DNA from: Paraneptunicella aestuarii
GTDB taxonomy: Bacteria > Pseudomonadota > Gammaproteobacteria > Enterobacterales > Alteromonadaceae
NCBI RefSeq assembly: GCF_019900845.1
Contig: NZ_CP074570.1
Span: 4,526,001 to 4,590,000, forward strand
Length of the DNA: 64,000 bases
Reading direction: 5' to 3'
In this document: piece by piece, positions 27,681 through 36,223 of the stretch
Layout of the letters: every line of letters begins with the position of its first letter
Numbering within the stretch: position 1 is the first letter of the stretch
The notes under the pieces: model-generated
Database searches by the model: none
What the model was told of the DNA's origin: nothing
What the model saw: the letters and a program-made list of their open reading frames with translations, nothing else
Program-made: the position numbers and the translations under genes

Positions 27681-28351
27681 TGGAAGGAAACTCAAGAAGG
27701 ATCACGACTAATCAGGATGGTCCTCACGAAAAAATACCCGAACTGATTAAACGCTATCTGGAACACCCGTTTAAAAAACCAGTTAGTGAACATACGCAGT
27801 TGGCATTTGAACAGGTATGCGATTGGCTGGACGATTGGGCAACCGATGGCAGTCAGCCTTTAATTATGGATTCCTGCTGCGGCGTGGGTGAGAGTACGCA
27901 ACGCTTAGGCAGGCTATTTCCCGATGCCAAAGTCATTGGCTTGGACAAGTCCCGAGTCCGCACTGAAAAGCACGAAAAAGTCTTCGAATTACCAGAAAAC
28001 GCCAGCATATGGCGGGCGGATGTCATCGACTTTTGGCGACTAGCGGTAAACGCCGGTTGGAAGCTAACGGCACACTATCTGTTATATCCCAATCCTTATC
28101 CCAAATCCCTTCAAGTACAGCGACGCTGGCATGGTTCGCCGTCTTTTCTGGATATTCTGAAACTCGGCGGCAGGCTGGAAGTACGAAGCAACTGGAAAAC
28201 CTATCTGGAAGAATTTGCCATTGCGCTGGATGTGGTCAATATCGAATCAGAGCTTAACGAGTTAGATGTGACCGACCCTTTTACGGCTTTTGAACGCAAG
28301 TATAATGCGAGCGGGCAGGCTAATTGGCAGTTAGTGGCAACGCTAAGCTAA
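27680..28351 (+). CDS. SAM-dependent methyltransferase, TrmB-like
   Basis: 223 residues. Residues about 65-90 give the SAM-binding strand and loop (IMDSCCGVGESTQRLG) and the following acidic strand end (VIGLDKSRVR), and HYLLYPNPYPKS plus RRWHGSPSF recall the PNPWPK and RRH motifs of tRNA (m7G46) methyltransferase TrmB. The chain is otherwise divergent, so it may be a TrmB paralogue acting on another target. Its ATG overlaps the yadH stop (TAATG), so it is translationally coupled to the ABC transporter. No functional link between the two is known to me. Confidence 0.72.
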   Translation: MEGNSRRITTNQDGPHEKIPELIKRYLEHPFKKPVSEHTQLAFEQVCDWLDDWATDGSQPLIMDSCCGVGESTQRLGRLFPDAKVIGLDKSRVRTEKHEKVFELPENASIWRADVIDFWRLAVNAGWKLTAHYLLYPNPYPKSLQVQRRWHGSPSFLDILKLGGRLEVRSNWKTYLEEFAIALDVVNIESELNELDVTDPFTAFERKYNASGQANWQLVATLS

Positions 28352-28369
28352 AGATTCCAAGAATATTAA

Positions 28370-28400
28370 GCAGAAAAGAAACGCCCTCATTGAGGGCGTT
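28370..28400 (-). terminator. Intrinsic terminator of the giant-repeat-protein operon
   Basis: Minus-strand stem AACGCCCTC / GAGGGCGTT (28392-28400 with 28380-28388) around a 3-base loop, followed by TTCTTTTCT. It lies 19 bases after the stop of the giant repeat gene and about 30 bases after the convergent methyltransferase gene, and may serve both. Confidence 0.8.
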
Positions 28401-28418
28401 GTGTTATATAACAATGGG

Positions 28419-31400
28419 TTAAGGGCAATGATACCAGACTCCGTCAATAGGATCATAGTAACCACAGTTGCCTCCAGCACCACCGCCACCAGAACCACCG
28501 CCTGTACTACTTTGATGATACGATTCAAGTGTAGAGACTTTACTTTTCAAACTACTGATATCTGAAGCTGCACTAGTCTTCCAAGTCTTCAAACTACTGA
28601 TATCTGAAGATGCACTAGTCTTCCAAGTCTTCAAACTGCTGATATCTGAAGATGCACTAGTCTTCCAACTCTCCAAAGACGACAATCTTGAATTGTGAGA
28701 GTTTAGTGTAGTCACAGTGCTACTCTTCCAAGTCTCCAGTGAAGATAACCTGTTAGCATGGGCACTCAATGTACTCACGGCACTAGTTTTCCAAGACTCC
28801 AAGCTACTGATCTTATTTGTATTGCTTGTAATGCGACTTTCATGATTCGCAAGTTTTGTATCATATCCCGCTAATTTACCTTCTATATTATTGATTTTAT
28901 TAGTGTTAGAACTAATGCGTGAGTTATGACTCGACAAAGTAGAATCATGTCCGTTTAGGCGAGTGTTTTGAGTGGTATTAACAGACGCAAGGTTTGATAT
29001 CGAAGCAGAATAGCCATTCACATCAGCCTGCAAATCCATTAGTACATTACCAAATTCATCTAGTCGGGAGCTATGCGATGCGAACAATGTATCGTGAGCA
29101 TCAATGCGGCTGTCCAACGTATTTAGACGGTTATTTTGAGTATTGTTTAACGTATTAATGTTACTGATAGCCGTGTCATGCTCTGACAAACGCGTATTTT
29201 GCGTCGCGTTTAAGCTATTAATACTCACTACGGATCCATCAAGCGAACTTAAACGGCTGTTTTGAGTATTGTTTAATGCATTAATGTTGCTAATCGCCGT
29301 GTCATGGCCTGACAAACGGTTATTTTGCGTCGCATTTAAGCTATTAATGCTATCAATAGAATCATCAATCGAATTTAAGCGACCATTCTGCTGATTACTC
29401 AACGTTTGGATACTCGCAATAGCGCTGTCGTGCGCAGACAAGCGACTATCTTGTGTATTGTTTAATGCATTGATGTTGCTAATCGCGGTATCGTGGCCTG
29501 ACAAACGATTGTTCTGCGTCGTATTTAAGCTATTAATGCTATCAATAGAATCATCAATCGCATTTAAACGGCTACTTTGCTCACTATTCAAAGTTTGAAT
29601 ACTCGCAATGGCGCTATCATGTCCAGACAAGCGACTATCTTGTGTATTGTTTAATGCATTAATGTTGCTAATCGCCGTGTCATGGCCTGACAAACGGGCG
29701 TTTTGTGTCAAATTTATATTCTTGATACCGTCAATGGAATTATCATGAGAATCCAAGCGATCATTTTGAGCACTGTTTAAGGCGTTAATATCTGAAATTG
29801 CACCATCATGATTACTCAAACGCACATCTTGAACTGAATTATGGGCGTTAATGCTTGAAATAGCGCTATCGTGAGCTGTTAAGCGGCTGCCGTGACTATC
29901 AAGAATAATACCTTGTATTAACAGTTTCGAATCTTGCTCAGCATTGATCACATTGATCAATGCAATATCACCATCGTGTCCATCTAAGCGCGTTTCCGCT
30001 GCTGTTGCGCGGTTTTCTGCAACATCCAATCGGCCTTCTGCTGAATCCAAACGACCTTCTGTCGCTGTGATACGACCTTCTGCATCAGTCAAACGCCCAT
30101 CTTGAACTCCATTCGCAACATTAATTGCCGCGATATCCGCATCGTGTCCGTCTAAACGAGTTTCCGCCGCTGTTGCACGGTTTTCAGCAACATCTAATCG
30201 GCCATCTTGTACGCCATTCGCGGCATTAATTGCAGCGATATCGGAGTCATGTCCGTCTAAGCGAGTTTCCGCTGCTGTCACACGGTTTTCAGCAACATCC
30301 AAACGGCCTTCGGCATCAGTCAAACGACCATCTTGTACGCCATTCACAACATTAATTGCAGCGATATCTGCATCATGTCCATCTAAGCGAGTCTCCGCCG
30401 CTGTTGCGCGGTTTTCTGCAACATCCAATCTGCCTTCGGCTGAATCCAAACGGCCTTCTGTCGCAGTGATACGGCCTTCTGCATCCGTCAAACGACCATC
30501 TTGTACGCCATTCGCAACATTAATTGCAGCGATATCTGCATCATGTCCATCTAAGCGAGTCTCCGCCGCTGTTGCGCGGTTTTCTGCAACATCCAATCTG
30601 CCTTCGGCTGAATCCACACGGCCTTCTGTCGCTGTGATCCGGCCTTCGGCATCAGTCAAGCGACCGTCTTGTACGCCATTCGCAACATTGATTGCAGCGA
30701 TATCCGCATCGTGTCCGTCTAAACGAGTTTCCGCTGCTGTTGCGCGGTTTTCAGCAACATCTAATCGGCCTTCTGCTGAATCCAAACGACCTTCTGTCGC
30801 TGTGATCCGGCCTTCGGCATCAGTCAAGCGACCGTCTTGTACGCCATTCGCAACATTGATTGCAGCGATATCCGCATCGTGTCCGTCTAAACGAGTTTCC
30901 GCTGCTGTTGCGCGGCTTTCTGCAACATCCAATCGGCCTTCGGCTGAATCCACACGGCCTTCTGTCGCAGTGATACGGCCTTCTGCATCGGTCAAACGAC
31001 CATCTTGCACGCCATTAGCAACATTAATTGCAGCGATATCTGCGTCATGTCCATCTATACGCGTTTCCGCCGCTGTTGCGCGGTTTTCAGCAACATCTAA
31101 TCGGCCTTCGGCTGAATCCAGACGACCTTCTGTCGCTGTGATCCGGCCTTCGGCATCCGTCAAACGACCATCTTGTACGCCATTCACAACATTAATTGCA
31201 GCGATATCTGCATCATGTCCATCTAAGCGAGTTTCCGCCGCTGTTACGCGGTTTTCTGCAACATCCAATCTGCCTTCGGCATCAGTCAAACGACCATCTT
31301 GTACGCCATTAGCAACATTGATTGCAGCGATATCTGCATCGTGTCCATCTAAACGAGTTTCCGCTGCTGTTGCGCGGTTTTCTGCAACATCTAATCGGCC

Positions 31401-33419
31401 TTCGGCTGAATCCAGACGGCCTTCTGTCGCAGTGATACGGCCTTCTGCATCGGTCAAACGACCATCTTGCACGCCATTAGCAACATTAATTGCAGCGATA
31501 TCTGCGTCATGTCCATCTATACGCGTTTCCGCCGCTGTTGCCCGGTTTTCTGCAACATCCAATCGGCCTTCTGCTGAATCCAAACGACCTTCTGTCGCTG
31601 TGATACGACCTTCTGCATCAGTCAAACGCCCATCTTGAACTCCATTCGCGGCATTAATTGCAGCGATATCGGAGTCATGTCCGTCTAAGCGAGTTTCCGC
31701 TGCTGTCACACGGTTTTCAGCAACATCCAAACGGCCTTCGGCATCCGTCAAACGACCATCTTGTACGCCATTCACAACATTGATTGCAGCGATATCCGCA
31801 TCGTGTCCGTCTAAACGAGTTTCCGCTGCTGTTGCGCGGCTTTCTGCAACATCCAATCGGCCTTCGGCTGAATCCAGACGACCTTCTGTCGCTGTGATCC
31901 GGCCTTCGGCATCAGTCAAGCGACCGTCTTGTACGCCATTCGCAACATTGATTGCAGCGATATCCGCATCGTGTCCGTCTAAACGAGTTTCCGCTGCTGT
32001 TGCGCGGCTTTCTGCAACATCCAATCGGCCTTCGGCTGAATCCAGACGGCCTTCTGTCGCTGTGATCCGGCCTTCGGCATCAGTCAAACGACCATCTTGC
32101 ACGCCATTAGCAACATTAATTGCAGCGATATCTGCATCATGTCCATCCAAGCGAGTTTCCGCCGCTGTTGCGCGGTTTTCTGCAACATCCAATCTGCCTT
32201 CGGCATCAGTCAAACGACCATCTTGTACGCCATTCGCAACATTGATTGCAGCGATATCTGCATCGTGTCCATCTAAACGAGTTTCCGCTGCTGTTGCGCG
32301 GTTTTCTGCAACATCTAATCGGCCTTCGGCTGAATCCAGACGGCCTTCTGTCGCAGTGATACGGCCTTCTGCATCGGTCAAACGACCATCTTGCACGCCA
32401 TTAGCAACATTAATTGCAGCGATATCTGCGTCATGTCCATCTATACGCGTTTCCGCCGCTGTTGCGCGGTTTTCAGCAACATCTAATCGGCCTTCGGCTG
32501 AATCCAAACGACCTTCGGTGACATTAATTCGACCTTCTGCATCGGTCAAACGACCATCTTGCACGCCATTAGCAACATTAATTGCAGCGATATCTGCGTC
32601 ATGTCCATCTATACGCGTTTCCGCCGCTGTTGCGCGGTTTTCAGCAACATCTAATCGGCCTTCGGCTGAATCCAAACGGCCTTCTGTCACTGTGATCCGG
32701 CCTTCGGCATCAGTCAAACGACCATCTTGCACGCCATTAGCAACATTAATTGCAGCGATATCTGCATCATGTCCATCCAAGCGAGTTTCCGCCGCTGTTG
32801 CGCGGTTTTCTGCAACATCTAATCGGCCTTCGGCTGAATCCAGACGGCCTTCTGTCGCTGTGATCCGGCCTTCGGCATCAGTCAAACGACCATCTTGCAC
32901 GCCATTAGCAACATTAATTGCAGCGATATCTGCGTCATGTCCATCTATACGCGTTTCCGCCGCTGTTGCGCGGTTTTCAGCAACATCTAATCGGCCTTCG
33001 GCATCCGTCAAACGACCATCTTGTACGCCATTAGCAACATTGATTGCAGCGATATCTGCATCGTGTCCATCTAAAAGAGTTTCCGCTGCTGTTGCGCGGT
33101 TTTCTGCAACATCTAATCGGCCTTCGGCTGAATCCAGACGGCCTTCTGCATCCGTCAAACGACCATCTTGCACGCCATTCGCGGCATTGATTGCAGAAAT
33201 ATCAGCATCATGTCCATCCAAGCGAGCTTCTGCGGCATCTAGACGCCCATCCTGCACAATGTTGGCAGCCTCAAGATCAGCAATAACACTTCCTCCGCCT
33301 CCGGTGCCACCATTACCATTTCCTCCACCAACGCCTGCTGGCGGAGCCGCCATTGCAGATGTTGAAACACCTATTGTTGCCACCAGTATTGCTGCGGTGA
33401 TCTTATTTTTCTTTATCAT
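28419..33419 (-). CDS. Giant secreted heptad-repeat coiled-coil protein (1666 residues)
   Basis: Start chosen at ATG 33419 (GAAGG nine bases upstream); another ATG is at 33428. A signal peptide (ILVATIGVSTSAMA) is followed by a Gly-rich linker. Residues about 45-1155 are some 22 tandem units of 56 residues (eight heptads, for example GRLTDAE, GRLDVAE, TRLDGHD, ADIAAIN) or shortened by one to three whole heptads. Residues about 1157-1505 are degenerate 21-residue units (RLSGHDTAISNINALNNTQ). Then follow 14-residue units with SSLKTWKTSASSD, and a Gly-rich tail ending NCGYYDPIDGVWYHCP with two cysteines. Small residues and Leu/Ile at a/d positions predict one very long coiled-coil rod. No YadA anchor, LPxTG, T1SS repeat or autotransporter barrel is present. 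Last gene of the secretin operon, so probably its client. Function not recognised. Confidence 0.85.
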   Translation of the reverse strand: MIKKNKITAAILVATIGVSTSAMAAPPAGVGGGNGNGGTGGGGSVIADLEAANIVQDGRLDAAEARLDGHDADISAINAANGVQDGRLTDAEGRLDSAEGRLDVAENRATAAETLLDGHDADIAAINVANGVQDGRLTDAEGRLDVAENRATAAETRIDGHDADIAAINVANGVQDGRLTDAEGRITATEGRLDSAEGRLDVAENRATAAETRLDGHDADIAAINVANGVQDGRLTDAEGRITVTEGRLDSAEGRLDVAENRATAAETRIDGHDADIAAINVANGVQDGRLTDAEGRINVTEGRLDSAEGRLDVAENRATAAETRIDGHDADIAAINVANGVQDGRLTDAEGRITATEGRLDSAEGRLDVAENRATAAETRLDGHDADIAAINVANGVQDGRLTDAEGRLDVAENRATAAETRLDGHDADIAAINVANGVQDGRLTDAEGRITATEGRLDSAEGRLDVAESRATAAETRLDGHDADIAAINVANGVQDGRLTDAEGRITATEGRLDSAEGRLDVAESRATAAETRLDGHDADIAAINVVNGVQDGRLTDAEGRLDVAENRVTAAETRLDGHDSDIAAINAANGVQDGRLTDAEGRITATEGRLDSAEGRLDVAENRATAAETRIDGHDADIAAINVANGVQDGRLTDAEGRITATEGRLDSAEGRLDVAENRATAAETRLDGHDADIAAINVANGVQDGRLTDAEGRLDVAENRVTAAETRLDGHDADIAAINVVNGVQDGRLTDAEGRITATEGRLDSAEGRLDVAENRATAAETRIDGHDADIAAINVANGVQDGRLTDAEGRITATEGRVDSAEGRLDVAESRATAAETRLDGHDADIAAINVANGVQDGRLTDAEGRITATEGRLDSAEGRLDVAENRATAAETRLDGHDADIAAINVANGVQDGRLTDAEGRITATEGRVDSAEGRLDVAENRATAAETRLDGHDADIAAINVANGVQDGRLTDAEGRITATEGRLDSAEGRLDVAENRATAAETRLDGHDADIAAINVVNGVQDGRLTDAEGRLDVAENRVTAAETRLDGHDSDIAAINAANGVQDGRLDVAENRATAAETRLDGHDADIAAINVANGVQDGRLTDAEGRITATEGRLDSAEGRLDVAENRATAAETRLDGHDGDIALINVINAEQDSKLLIQGIILDSHGSRLTAHDSAISSINAHNSVQDVRLSNHDGAISDINALNSAQNDRLDSHDNSIDGIKNINLTQNARLSGHDTAISNINALNNTQDSRLSGHDSAIASIQTLNSEQSSRLNAIDDSIDSINSLNTTQNNRLSGHDTAISNINALNNTQDSRLSAHDSAIASIQTLSNQQNGRLNSIDDSIDSINSLNATQNNRLSGHDTAISNINALNNTQNSRLSSLDGSVVSINSLNATQNTRLSEHDTAISNINTLNNTQNNRLNTLDSRIDAHDTLFASHSSRLDEFGNVLMDLQADVNGYSASISNLASVNTTQNTRLNGHDSTLSSHNSRISSNTNKINNIEGKLAGYDTKLANHESRITSNTNKISSLESWKTSAVSTLSAHANRLSSLETWKSSTVTTLNSHNSRLSSLESWKTSASSDISSLKTWKTSASSDISSLKTWKTSAASDISSLKSKVSTLESYHQSSTGGGSGGGGAGGNCGYYDPIDGVWYHCP
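29950..33290 (-). repeat. Tandem 168-bp repeats (and heptad-shortened variants) in the giant gene
   Basis: About 22 tandem copies. The full unit is 168 bp (56 codons); variants of 147, 126 and 105 bp lack one, two or three 21-bp heptad blocks and never break frame. Copies differ mainly at third codon positions and at a few residues (A/V, L/I, ENR/ESR, ITATEG/INVTEG). Variant patches recur in non-adjacent copies, as expected from recombination between units. Copy number is liable to vary and to be mis-assembled from short reads. Confidence 0.9.
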
Positions 33420-33486
33420 AATTATCATCCTTCATTTTCAATTAATCGTCATACCACCTCATTGACGATACGCTTACCTTGTACCG

Positions 33487-34044
33487 CTAATTGATATACA
33501 TGGGATATGCCTTTTCCTTATGCAGTAACAAGATATGTTGAGTTCCAATCTCACTCACTATCAAGCCCGAAACCTTATAGCCTCGCCTGACGGTGACATC
33601 TCCATATTGGGTTTTTAAGGTCGCCTTCAGAACCCCTTGCTTGTCTGCATATATTGAAGTTAAAGAAATGTTTGCAATGGGATCGGATTCTGATTCGCCC
33701 TTCTGGCTTTGCGCCAGTAAATGCTGTCTTTCAACCTGTAATTTGGTTAGCTCGTTTTGAAGTTTTTCATGCTCCAGATTTTGTTTTATTTCCTGCAGCT
33801 TTAAGCGATTAATATCGTTAACAAGTTGCTGCTGTCTCCAAGAATTGGCAGCGATGATATTTTCTGCCACTTCACTCTCTGATAAACCGTTTTTAATGAG
33901 TTTGGCGGCGGCTTCGACTTCATCAAGTGATGGCACTTTTGCTAGTAATGGTTGTATATCCGTTCCTTTGTCTGCCAAGACTTGGGTGACAAGGATAAAT
34001 ATCCCAAACAATGCAGCCAGGATCATCGAAGTACGTTTATTCAT
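33487..34044 (-). CDS. PilP-like type IVb pilus/secretin accessory protein
   Basis: 185 residues. A signal peptide or anchor (MILAALFGIFILVTQVLA) leads to a helical, charged coiled-coil region (NRLKLQEIKQNLEHEKLQ, then NELTKLQVERQHLLAQSQ). A C-terminal beta domain follows (TSIYADKQGVLKATL, GDVTVRRGYKVSG). This layout matches the R64/IncI1 thin-pilus PilP family, whose role in type IVb assembly is periplasmic. It is not homologous in an obvious way to the type IVa PilP at 59974. It overlaps the upstream gene by 4 bases. A 7-bp hairpin (33445-33469) lies between it and the giant gene, which starts 67 bases downstream. Confidence 0.65.
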   Translation of the reverse strand: MNKRTSMILAALFGIFILVTQVLADKGTDIQPLLAKVPSLDEVEAAAKLIKNGLSESEVAENIIAANSWRQQQLVNDINRLKLQEIKQNLEHEKLQNELTKLQVERQHLLAQSQKGESESDPIANISLTSIYADKQGVLKATLKTQYGDVTVRRGYKVSGLIVSEIGTQHILLLHKEKAYPMYIN

Positions 34045-34691
34045 GAGTTAACTCCAACCATTTTCAGGCTAATTTCTCCGCTAAGTCCTTCAGAGTCAGA
34101 GACGTCAAGTTCTGCATATGAAAATGAAATAGGCAGGCCATCAATTAAAGTCCCCAAGTCCAGCAAGTCCTGATATGAGTATTGCTTCAACTGTATTCTT
34201 ACAATGCGGGTAAAATAGGCTTCGTTATGCTCTTCATCTTCTTCAAAAAGAGGAGGGGGTTTATTGGGTAAAGTAAATCTGAATGCGTCCAGCAAATAAG
34301 CCGACACATCCGAGATATTCATTAGTTTTGCTTCCGTAAGCACAGGAAGATTTTTCTGACTTCTAACCAGAGCTGTACCGTTATGATCGACATTGACAAA
34401 GAAATAATGTTGGGTGGCCCAGTCTTGGAGTTGGGCTAGCGTGCCGTTACGATTTTTCAGGAAATAAAAGCTATGGTTGCTAACCAGTTTGATTTTATTG
34501 ACTTCCCATCCCTGCAACTCTTGATAGTCACTGGCATCTATCAGGAGCCCATCGAAGACCATCTTAACGTTAGTCCCATCTTTGGTGAGCAGCTCGATCA
34601 AACCATCATACTTTTCTTCCTTACCAAAAAAATCAAAACAGCCAACCAATAAAAAGAGACATGCGCATAGCAACGAAAACCTAATGACCAT
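34041..34691 (-). CDS. Lipoprotein of unknown family in the secretin operon
   Basis: 216 residues. The N-terminus is a lipoprotein signal (LLCACLFLLVGC, acylated Cys at about residue 18). The mature chain is of mixed alpha/beta type with segments VKMVFDGLLIDASDYQ and LAQLQDWATQHYFFVNVD that resemble a small secretin N-domain or STN-like fold, but I do not recognise a family. It sits where R64 has pilO (between pilN and pilP), yet it is half that size and exported, so it is not PilO. It overlaps the secretin gene by 11 bases and the PilP-like gene by 4, so translation is coupled. Possibly an outer-membrane partner of the secretin. Confidence 0.7.
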   Translation of the reverse strand: MVIRFSLLCACLFLLVGCFDFFGKEEKYDGLIELLTKDGTNVKMVFDGLLIDASDYQELQGWEVNKIKLVSNHSFYFLKNRNGTLAQLQDWATQHYFFVNVDHNGTALVRSQKNLPVLTEAKLMNISDVSAYLLDAFRFTLPNKPPPLFEEDEEHNEAYFTRIVRIQLKQYSYQDLLDLGTLIDGLPISFSYAELDVSDSEGLSGEISLKMVGVNS

Positions 34692-36213
34692 AGAGCTCTC
34701 CCGTTCGTGTACCGCCGTTCAGTACGTGCGGTGATAGCAGGATGAGCATTTCGCTACTTTGTTGGTCGTAAGATTTACTGCCTGATAACCAAGGCTGACC
34801 AAACAGTCCTCGCTCTTTTACCTGATTGCGGGAGTTCTTGAATCCAGCCAACATTAATGTGTCGCCCAAAGTCACTTTGGCTTTTTGTAAAATGCGTTTA
34901 TTTCTGACGTTCGGAGCTTGTATCTTGGAATTGTTCGATTCCACGGTTGTAATATCTTGCAAGGTAGAGAAAGTGCCAAACACCTGTAGAAGCACTTCAT
35001 CGCCAACCAATAATGGCAAGACATAAAGCTCCAGTCCTGCTTGTACGACTCCAGGTCTGAGTATGGTTTCTGCCCCTACATTTGCAGTGGTTCTGGATGA
35101 CGAAGAGGCAAGATAGGTAATTTGCTCTGTAATGGCTATTTCAGCCATTTGATTGTTTAAGGTGACTACTCGAGGAGAACTGACCACACTCACTTGGCCT
35201 TGCTCTTCCAGTGCATTGATGAGTAATGAGCTGCCCGCATACTGTGATGTGGCATCAGTGATTGATGCATTTAACGTAACAGGGGCATTCACATCGAAGT
35301 TGGAGAAACCTGTACCAAACTCTACAGCTCCACCCAACGACATTGATTGCTTTACAATATCCCAGTTAATTCCATAATCCATACCATCGTTCATGCGCAC
35401 TTCTATAACCTGCACATCGATGTAGATCTGCTGGGAAAGCTTATCGTTTAGTCGTTGGATATACTGTTCAATTTCATCCAATTTCCAAGGCTTGTCTTTT
35501 ACCGTAAGAGTCGAGCTGGATTGAGATATCGAATGAATGCCTTTAGGGCTTAAGATACTCTTTACCGTGATATTAAGTTCATTCCAAATATCACTGTTCA
35601 TTGAGTAATTTGATCTTTCGGATTTAGGAATACTTTCAGAATCTGACTGCAGCGTATCCGACGATGTTAGATAAGAGTCTGTATCCTGACTATTCTCAAG
35701 ACGCTGACCCAGTGAATATTGGGAAGCACCAGGAATAAAACTGACATCAAATACTCTGGTTTCAAATTGATGCCAAATAATTAAGTTATCTTTTAATGTA
35801 AAATGTAAATTCGCAAGCGACGCAACCTGCCGTATTAGCTCACCAACATCACCTTGAAAAGTAATATTAATGGTTTTATCAGAGAAGCTCTCTTCGGTGA
35901 ACTGATAAGAAACGCTATATTCCTTTGCAAGTTGCTTCATTAAATCAGATAAGGAAATATTCTGACCACTTATAAATGGAATTTCTTCAAACCACCAACC
36001 AGGTTTATTTAATACACTTTGAGAAAGTGGGGGAGCATAAAAAGCATCTATAATCTGGACGTTTTTAAGCCTTTTGAGATTATTATTTTTCTTATTTTCA
36101 ATTGAATTATTAACTTCATCTAGACGATTCTGTATTTCTGATATTTGACTATTCAAATTAGAACAGGATGCTAACAACAGAGAAAAAAAGACAACAAAAA
36201 CTCTCAGCAACAT
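34681..36213 (-). CDS. Lipoprotein secretin of the type IVb pilus class (PilN/BfpB-like)
   Basis: 510 residues. Lipobox LLLASC near residue 17 makes it a self-targeting outer-membrane lipoprotein. A short coiled coil (ISEIQNRLDEVNNSIENK) follows, then an STN/N-domain (about 85-155, ITFQGDVGELIRQVASLANL). The secretin core includes QIYIDVQVIEVRMNDGMDYG, the VVSSPRVVTLNNQMAEI beta-lip motif and a C-terminal DTLMLAGFK...EMLILLSPHVL. This resembles R64 PilN, BfpB and TcpC. It should form a large multimeric outer-membrane channel. No pilin, ATPase or platform gene is nearby. It is preceded by a TcpQ-domain gene and followed by two periplasmic partners and the giant coiled-coil protein. Confidence 0.88.
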   Translation of the reverse strand: MLLRVFVVFFSLLLASCSNLNSQISEIQNRLDEVNNSIENKKNNNLKRLKNVQIIDAFYAPPLSQSVLNKPGWWFEEIPFISGQNISLSDLMKQLAKEYSVSYQFTEESFSDKTINITFQGDVGELIRQVASLANLHFTLKDNLIIWHQFETRVFDVSFIPGASQYSLGQRLENSQDTDSYLTSSDTLQSDSESIPKSERSNYSMNSDIWNELNITVKSILSPKGIHSISQSSSTLTVKDKPWKLDEIEQYIQRLNDKLSQQIYIDVQVIEVRMNDGMDYGINWDIVKQSMSLGGAVEFGTGFSNFDVNAPVTLNASITDATSQYAGSSLLINALEEQGQVSVVSSPRVVTLNNQMAEIAITEQITYLASSSSRTTANVGAETILRPGVVQAGLELYVLPLLVGDEVLLQVFGTFSTLQDITTVESNNSKIQAPNVRNKRILQKAKVTLGDTLMLAGFKNSRNQVKERGLFGQPWLSGSKSYDQQSSEMLILLSPHVLNGGTRTGELYGH

Positions 36214-36223
36214 AAAATTAAAC

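Noticed and set aside
30000..33290. CRISPR array or satellite DNA
   Set aside because: The periodic DNA lies wholly in one reading frame with a signal peptide and ribosome site; repeats are adjacent without unique spacers.
28419..33419. Trimeric autotransporter (YadA/Hia type) for the giant protein
   Set aside because: The heptad stalk looks similar, but there is no C-terminal beta-barrel anchor, no extended signal peptide region and no head motifs; the C-terminus is a short Cys/aromatic tail.
28419..33419. RTX or T1SS-secreted adhesin
   Set aside because: No nonapeptide GGxGxDxxx repeats and no TolC/HlyB/HlyD genes nearby; a cleavable N-terminal signal peptide is present.
30466..33465. Long plus-strand open frames (390 and 561 codons) opposite the giant repeat gene
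   Set aside because: They are antisense shadows: the repeat unit is a multiple of three and its codon usage gives no stops in the reverse frame, so openness repeats with each unit. No signal peptide or ribosome site is present, and the product would be a Ser/Arg/Pro-rich repeat.
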